Source: Cinnamomum chago (Eukaryota > Streptophyta > Magnoliopsida > Laurales > Lauraceae). From it: a stretch of 64,000 nt of DNA. Shown piece after piece: positions 57,881-64,000 of the stretch (positions are counted from its first letter, which is position 1; every line of letters starts with the position of its first letter). The position numbers and the translations under genes are program-made. The notes beneath the pieces are model-generated. The model worked only from the letters and a program-made list of their open reading frames with translations. It had not been told where the DNA came from and ran no database searches. The stretch covers positions 64,790,001 to 64,854,000 of the forward strand of contig CP142451.1 of assembly GCA_038049695.1 (NCBI GenBank), written 5' to 3'.

Positions 57881-60537
57881 CATTAAATTGCAAAGGTACC
57901 TACACACATGAAATAAGGAAAATACCTTTTAATAGCACCTGTTAACAAAAGAACTCGAAAGTGAAATACATAACATGTTATCATGTGTGGAATTAATCTC
58001 TAAGGGTTCAAAGTCAATCCAAGGGTGAATTTGATCAAAACTAATACTTCCTATGAAGGTTTACACCCCCCTCAATCCATTCTCTCCTTTTGTCAAACTT
58101 TTGACAAACATTTAACTATTAGATGCAAGAAGAAGATGATTTTACCAATCGAGGGTCAACTTCAAGAGAAGGATTAGATTCGTTTAACTATAGAGCACAA
58201 TATGATCAAATTACCAAAAGAGAGCAAGGTCAATGAGAAAAGCAATCATGGATATCAATTGGACAAACAAAGAATACCGATTGAGATTCAAGGATAATTC
58301 TATTAAAGCAATCACTCTAAAATGGATTTAAAAATATAACTATTAGGAGAAATCCAAATTAGAGCTATCCATGATGAAATGGGGTTTATTAATCATAGCA
58401 TCAAATAATATAACTATGAAAAACATATGCTATGAAGGTTTTGAAATCATTTCATTCAAACAATAAATATGACTATTAATGTGCAAGAATGAGTGAAATG
58501 AAATTCAAACATGAAGTCAACCTCAACTAATAACCAACCAATATTATGAACACATAAACATGGTGGTCATGAGATATACCTACATGAGCAAGAGAGGTGG
58601 CAACATGAAAATTATGATGCTAATGGAGTGTGACATGGAATGAAAACATATAACTTAGCAAGTTCAATCCAATGTACACAAGGTCTATCACATTCACAAG
58701 AAATCAAATCAATCGAAAATTTTACACCAATTGAAACCAATTGAATTTGACAACATGATTAAGAGCAAGAATGTGACAAACACAAAATTCCATCAAGCAT
58801 CATAAATGCATATTCATCACTTTTAAAGATATAACTATTGAGCATAGTGATGAACAAGATAAATTACAATGCAAAAGGATATAACTTTGAAATGCATGCA
58901 ATTTTGAAAGTGACTAAATCATATGAATTCAACAACTAAGATATCCATCAAACATATAGATATATGAGGGATGGAATTCAAAGAGTTTCATATGATCAAG
59001 ATCACTACTATGATGTTGAAACATGTGCAAGGATGACATCATTTAGAGAATAAACATGAATCAACATCATAACCATCCAAAAAGAAATGACTAAAAGGCA
59101 TAGAGGATGGATTTAAGTTCTAGTATGGTTTCTACAAATATAATAAATAACACAACCATACATAGAACAATTTGACATTTGCATAGAGAAGATCAATTAA
59201 CAATCAAGATCTAACTCATACCATATCATCAAAAAAGAATATAACTATGCAAGCACAAGAAGGTATGAAGTTAAAGGGATCAATCTATCATGCAACATCT
59301 CCACTCTTAGCAAATGTACTAAGCTTACAATGCAATGGAAAATGGATATAAGGTTTAAACCAAATGAACTTAGCACATAAAATCACATATGTACTTAAAA
59401 AGCTCAAATACAAGATTTTACTATAAAGCACATAAACAATCATCAATTTGCATTAATGAAAATATATACCAAGTTAGGCACAAACATGCAAATCAATGAA
59501 ACCATATCCAACCATACAATGTAAGACATCAAAATCAATTTGCATAAAAGGAATGTAACTAAATGAGCAAAGATGCAAATTGTTTGTAAAAATTATTTCC
59601 TTCCAAATGATATAATCATAATTAAGCACAAGGAAATAAATTCAAGGAAAATGCTTCTATAAATACAACCAATAGAGCTTAGAACATTTTCCAAAGTTTT
59701 CCAAATCACTTCAATATTTGAAATTCCAACAAAGAATCATTTATAGAATTATGAGCAAGTGAATTTGAAAAACAATAAGTGTACTATTGTAAATTTTCAA
59801 TTTGTATTCTCAAAAAGACAATAGACACTCCTACAAATTGAACACATATTTTCCATACCAAGAGATATAACTTTGAAAACTCAATGGAAAACTTAAATTG
59901 CTTCAAATCATTTGATTTACCAAAAAAAAAAAAAAAGATCTAACTATGACATTCATCAAATGATTTTCCAACATCAATTGATCATGAAAAATCTAGCTAT
60001 GAAAGCTTTTGTAATCACAATCAATTGATCATGAATAGATATGCACTACAAGAGATATAACTATATGAACAAAATGCAAATCCATCATGAAAATATTGCA
60101 ATCAAAGGATTTTGAAAACCATGAGATACTTAAAAGTTCATGAAGACAAAATCAAATGATCACAAAGAAACATTGCATTTTAAAAGATGTGACTATAAAG
60201 AAACAAAATGCAAATGTAACATGACCAACACAAAGATTTAACTATAAAGGATAGGTTGGTCTAGAGAGGATCAAGGCCTTAAGGTTAGTCTAAATGTATA
60301 CCAATGAAGATTCACCTAAGGTCTTGAAAAGGATGTCCTTGAGAGTTCACTTGAGGACTCACCAAGTCTTGAAGATATAACTTGAAAAAGTCTTAGAGTG
60401 GTTCAATGAAACTAGGGGAAATTTCATTTTCGATTATAGTGGAAATCATCACAAAGATATGCAATAAATCACAACACTAGGGTTCTAATCTAGCAAGGAT
60501 CAACTCCGGGTTGTTAAGCCCTAAAATGGAGTAACCC
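57881..60537 (-). other. Interior of the non-coding element: serial inverted repeats
   Basis: AT-rich, without coding capacity. At least 15 short inverted repeats follow one another. Perfect examples (arms): 58393-58401/58427-58435, 58813-58820/58847-58854, 59009-59019/59061-59071, 59123-59130/59154-59161, 59216-59222/59262-59268, 59536-59545/59573-59582, 59646-59653/59685-59692, 59797-59806/59832-59841, 59849-59856/59884-59891, 59905-59916/59955-59966 and 60223-60229/60255-60261. Nearly perfect ones are 58448-58457/58491-58500, 59590-59602/59630-59642 and 60272-60284/60315-60326. Arms are 7-13 bp with mostly 23-40-base loops, and most loops contain a variant of GATATAACTATGAAAGCA. Arm sequences differ from hairpin to hairpin. 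Confidence 0.8.
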
Positions 60538-60549
60538 GCTCTGATACCA
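60538..60549 (-). other. Primer-binding site of the non-coding element
   Basis: The minus strand reads TGGTATCAGAGC, a perfect initiator-tRNA-Met complement, two bases from the LTR edge at 60552. It shows the element's sense strand is minus. Confidence 0.93.
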
Positions 60550-60551
60550 AT

Positions 60552-62405
60552 TGATAGTCCGGGGATCGAAACCCTAGAGGGGGGGGAGGGTTGAATAGGG
60601 TGAGCTTCAATTATAACCAATTTTAAATAATTTTAACTTCTTTAAATTAAACTAGTCACAAGTGATGATTATCAAATAAAATGCGGAAGCTTAATAAAAG
60701 CAATCACCACTAAGCAAGCACCATCACACAAGGATTTATAGTGGTTCGGCCTCAATGCCTACATCCACTACCGGCTTGTGATCCAACACCCCACCGGATT
60801 TCCACTATTTATGCTTTTCAATAGGCTAAGCAATAACCTTTACAATATGATTTTCAAGGCTAAGCAATAACCTCTATATTATGCTTTTCTTAGGCTAAGC
60901 AATAACCTCTTCAACCACAAGGTTGGTTATCTCTCTAATTAGTGTCTATAATACACTTGATGGAGATTCAATTAAGCTCATTACAATGCCTCTTAATTAG
61001 GCGGATATGGAAGTGAAAAACTAATTCATACACACACACACACACACTATGAATCCAAAGATGAATGCTCAATGTGTATGTATGATGTCCTCAATCATTT
61101 TTAAAATGAAAGCTCATAAATGTATGCCTAAGGCTTTTGAAAGTTTTAGCTCATAAAAACATTTATGATTGAGGTAGGAATGCAAGTCACATGTTAAAAA
61201 TAACTTGTACAAGATATACATTTGTATCCTAAACAAGTTGTGAAATTCTAAGTACAAAACATGTGATGCATAGGGATGTCAATCAAATCAACAATGTAGC
61301 TCAAAACATAAATATAGATTTGATTGAAATTAGGGGACAAATCATATGTAATTATAAATACAACTTGAAAATGATATACCTATCAATGCAAAGCAAGTTG
61401 TGAAACTTTAATACAAAAGAACATATGATTTGTGAATTTGTTGAATCCAAATCATAAGATAGATTTGAAAGAGATTTTCTTATGATGAAAAACGACAACC
61501 AAAGATTCAACCAAGTATAGGAATCATGTTACATATAATTTCAAAGATTCTTTCATTAACATGATTTACTTAGATTTACCAATTAAAGTACTACTTGGAT
61601 TGAATCAATGGTGATGCATCCAAAACAATAAATCAATTCAAAACATAAAACATGTTAAGGACACAACAACTCATAGTTTATCATGCTACAAAAGATTTAC
61701 CAATAATTAAGCAAAGCATGAAAACATATGATTAAGGAAAGTAGAGCTTACTTGGTGATTTAACTTCATTAATCCAAGCTTTAGCTTTCCTAATTGTCCG
61801 CTTCATCCCTAGTTCATTCGCCTTTCATTGGCCTTAAAATCTCTCAAGGAGGGCCTTAAAATTCTCAACTTTTGGCAAATGAATGAACTAGTATTTATAG
61901 CCAAAACAGCCCAACGGCTAGTCCCCTGGTCGACCTGGCCCTTCCCCGGTCGACCTGGCCTTCACAACGGTAAAAAAAGTGACCGTTTGAAAAATGGCCA
62001 ACGGCAGTATACCCGGTCGACCTAGTACACTGCGTTTCTGGCCTGGGACCAAAATTCCATAAAATCCATTTTTCAAAGTATTTTTGGTTGGGAATTTTTT
62101 GGGCCATTAAATCAAGCTTAAAAACATGTTTTAAATCATTCTAAGGGTTTTAAAACATGAAACATAAAAAGAAAAAAAGATTCAAAACCATAAAACCAAT
62201 GGCTAGCTTGATTTCTAAAAACTAATTATTAAAAAAAAAATGCATCCAAGATTAAAAACAAATCATGCATAAATCAATATCTTAAAAACAATGCATGTTT
62301 AAAACAAGATTTCAAGTTTATCTAAATCAATGCAAATGTGTGTAAATCAAATGATGCTTGAATGATAATGCATCCATCAAATTGCAATCTACAAAATTCC
62401 TAACA
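60552..62405 (-). mobile_element. 5' LTR of the non-coding element
   Basis: 1854 bp, about 98% the same as 55700-57499 by eye. The clearest difference is about 55 extra bases near 62170-62230. A TATA box (CTATAAATA on the minus strand) lies at 61892-61900. The end CCTAACA is followed by the GAGAA target duplication. Confidence 0.92.
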
Positions 62406-63859
62406 GAGAACATAACACCATACGTGCACGTGATTTACCACAGGATTATGTGGAGAGGATATCCAGCACACATATCATTCTCATTCAAGATGCAGAAGCG
62501 TGTAGCAAACCAAGTTTTTAGTTCCATTCCATAAAACAAGACTGATGACGCAAGTGTAGACAACATGATGTCAGAGTGAGCAATGATAAAATAGCGTTTC
62601 CCCCAAAAAAGTAAAGTTAAAAATTTATACAAAAGATCATTTAATTAATCACTCTCATTTAATTAATCACTCCCAAAAATAAAGGCCAACAAAGGCCAGT
62701 ACAACCAAAAGAATTCCCAAAATGTTAGTCACTATCCCAAAAGGATGTGTTTCGCAGCTCAAGGCTTGACTGAAGGTCTAAACGACATCATCAGCCTGCC
62801 ATTCCCTTACTCATTGCGGCTCTCCGGCCACCTCCATAAGCTCCTCCTCGGGGTAGACAACATCTGGATCTGAGTGCCAAAAGAATGGGTTAGACACGAC
62901 AGTCTGGCAGGTGGGCAAAAAAATATAACATAACGACATTTAAAGTTACCTTGGAAAACATTGAAACCTGCTTAAACAATCATTCTCATGAAAGAAAATG
63001 AATCATTCAACAGAAAACATACGTGCAATATAAAAACATGTAAAGGTACCAAAGAACAAGGAACTAGCGTGATGGCAATCACACAGAGCTAAATCCTCTA
63101 TCACTAACATGATGAGAGCACATTGGGGTGCTGGTCTCAGACACACAAAGTGATGTGAGTCAACGAGATATATAAATACGTATAGCTATACGGGACCACG
63201 GTCGCGAACCGGGAAACAGGACGGGACGTGGTCCAGGCTGTAGGTGGCGGGAACGGGAGGGGTACCTCCAAGTCGGTGGATCAGGCCAACAAGGTCGTCC
63301 AAGTTTAGTGGTGCCGACTCATAGGTCACATGAAAGGAATCGGGACATGTACAAATGGCAATATGATGTAAAACACATAATCGGGTTAAACGGGGTGCCC
63401 ATAGGCACAAACATCACTTTTGTATCTGGTCATGCATAGACGGGGCTGGCAAAATGCTAAAAATGCAATTTCAGTATTTTCGGAGCATGACCAGTCATAT
63501 ATTATGAATTTCGAGGAGTACATATAAAATTCGAGTAAAATAAAACATAAATGGATTTCCATAAATTCCCGAACTATATATTGAGGCTTCAAGATTTAAA
63601 TCAAAGTGCATAGGAGTCTTGTACGCTGGTATTGCTATTGGCTAGGTACTCTTAAGGATTAGAGGCATTCCAAGTCCCTTATACAAATTGACAAGTCCCA
63701 CGTCCTCAATAAATCTCCGTGATGGGGTTTCTCATTCAACCGGCTCCATACATTACCTCCTAAGTCTCACTGTCGCATTTGGGCCCCAAACGGACCTCTC
63801 CCAAGCATTTACACATCAGCCCCATGCTCCTAACATAGCCCCAGGCCAACAATACACAT

Positions 63860-64000
63860 GGCTCAAGCGGACCCGAAGTTTGCTAGAGCCATGGGCTCTC
63901 TGGATGGGTTCGCTCAAGCGAACTAACCCAAGTCAAGTTTGCTCGAGCGAACTTGATAGTTGGCTTGAGCCAACAGCCCTTTGGATTGGCGAACTATCAT
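63860..64000. repeat. CTCGAG-type palindrome array of the outer 5' LTR
   Basis: Copies such as GGCTCAAGCGGACC, GGTTCGCTCAAGCGAAC and TTGCTCGAGCGAAC, equivalent to 8879-9041. Several cores have decayed from CTCGAG to CTCAAG or CTAGAG, as deamination of CpG would produce. Confidence 0.8.

Larger units (their letters stand above)
55700..62405 (-). mobile_element. Non-coding LTR retrotransposon (LARD), Sirevirus-like
   Basis: 6.7 kb with LTRs at 55700-57499 and 60552-62405 and perfect target duplications GAGAA (55695-55699 and 62406-62410). The PBS is Met-type and PPT-like repeats lie before the 3' LTR. The 3.05 kb interior has no open frame of any length resembling Gag or Pol, so it must depend on another element. 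The CCCCCCTCTAGGGTT near the LTR end, the PBS two bases away and the multiple PPT copies are typical of Sireviruses. The nearly identical LTRs make it one of the youngest insertions here. The interior is built of small inverted repeats. Confidence 0.9.
55589..64000 (-). mobile_element. 5' LTR of the outer Tekay-like element (interrupted, runs off the window)
   Basis: Begins TGTCGCGACCCC next to the PBS. Only 111 bp precede the insertion at 55700; the LTR resumes at 62411 and continues to the window end, giving about 1.7 kb of an expected ~3 kb. It matches 7560-9060 closely (AAACATAAATGGATTTCCAT, CCGACTCATAGGTCACATG, CTCGAGC array at the end). No gene is supported in 62411-64000. Confidence 0.8.

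Noticed and set aside
55589-64000. Host gene in the long AT-rich stretch
   Set aside because: The LTRs, PBS and target duplications explain the region, and no open frame of useful length or intron-exon pattern is visible.

Overview
The window looks like nuclear DNA from a seed plant with a repeat-rich genome, probably a flowering plant. It consists almost entirely of nested LTR retrotransposons: Ty3/gypsy elements resembling the Tekay and Tat lineages, a Ty1/copia element with long LTRs, and a non-coding Sirevirus-like element. I found no host gene, tRNA, rRNA or CRISPR array. Lineage names rest on motifs and structure read by eye, with no database search.

The backbone from 7560 to beyond 64000 reads as one old Tekay-like gypsy element on the minus strand. 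Its 3' LTR (7560-13028) is followed by a polypurine tract and integrase/RNase H pieces (13029-13357 and 22627-23743). RT/protease pieces (50284-50970) and a protease/gag remnant (53912-55428) follow, then a primer-binding site and a 5' LTR that runs off the window from 55589. Later insertions break it up. They are a solo Tat-type LTR (9318-11916), a nearly full-length copia element (13358-22626), a composite block (23744-50283), a plus-sense solo Tekay-like LTR (50976-53906) and a non-coding LTR element (55700-62405). The composite block holds another Tekay-like LTR (25972-50283), itself interrupted by a solo LTR (27635-28902) and a complete 19.8 kb Tat-type element (29722-49540). Seven insertions have a recognisable 5-bp target-site duplication: TTATC, AATAG, TAAAC, GCGGT, CAATG, CATGG/CACGG and GAGAA.

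Left of 7560 lies a more scrambled zone. It holds the end of a gypsy LTR (1-1192), pieces of a plus-sense Tekay-like LTR broken by a solo copia LTR (1218-2896), and a truncated minus-strand gag with its PBS and 5' LTR (3031-7358).

The best-preserved coding capacity is in the Tat-type element. Gag (42258-44750) is open. Pol (35753-42475) stays in one frame with five nonsense codons, each explicable by one C-to-T change, and carries protease, G-patch, RT, two RNase H domains and a DDE integrase. All other coding copies are more decayed.

The most unusual structure is in the non-coding element at 55700-62405. Its interior, and parts of its LTRs, form a long series of short inverted repeats. Their arms differ from one to the next, but the loops share a motif close to GATATAACTATGAAAGCA. 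A second pattern is arrays of GC-rich palindromes (CTCGAG, GGCGGCTAGCCGCC or GGTCGACC cores) in LTRs or leaders of unrelated element families.
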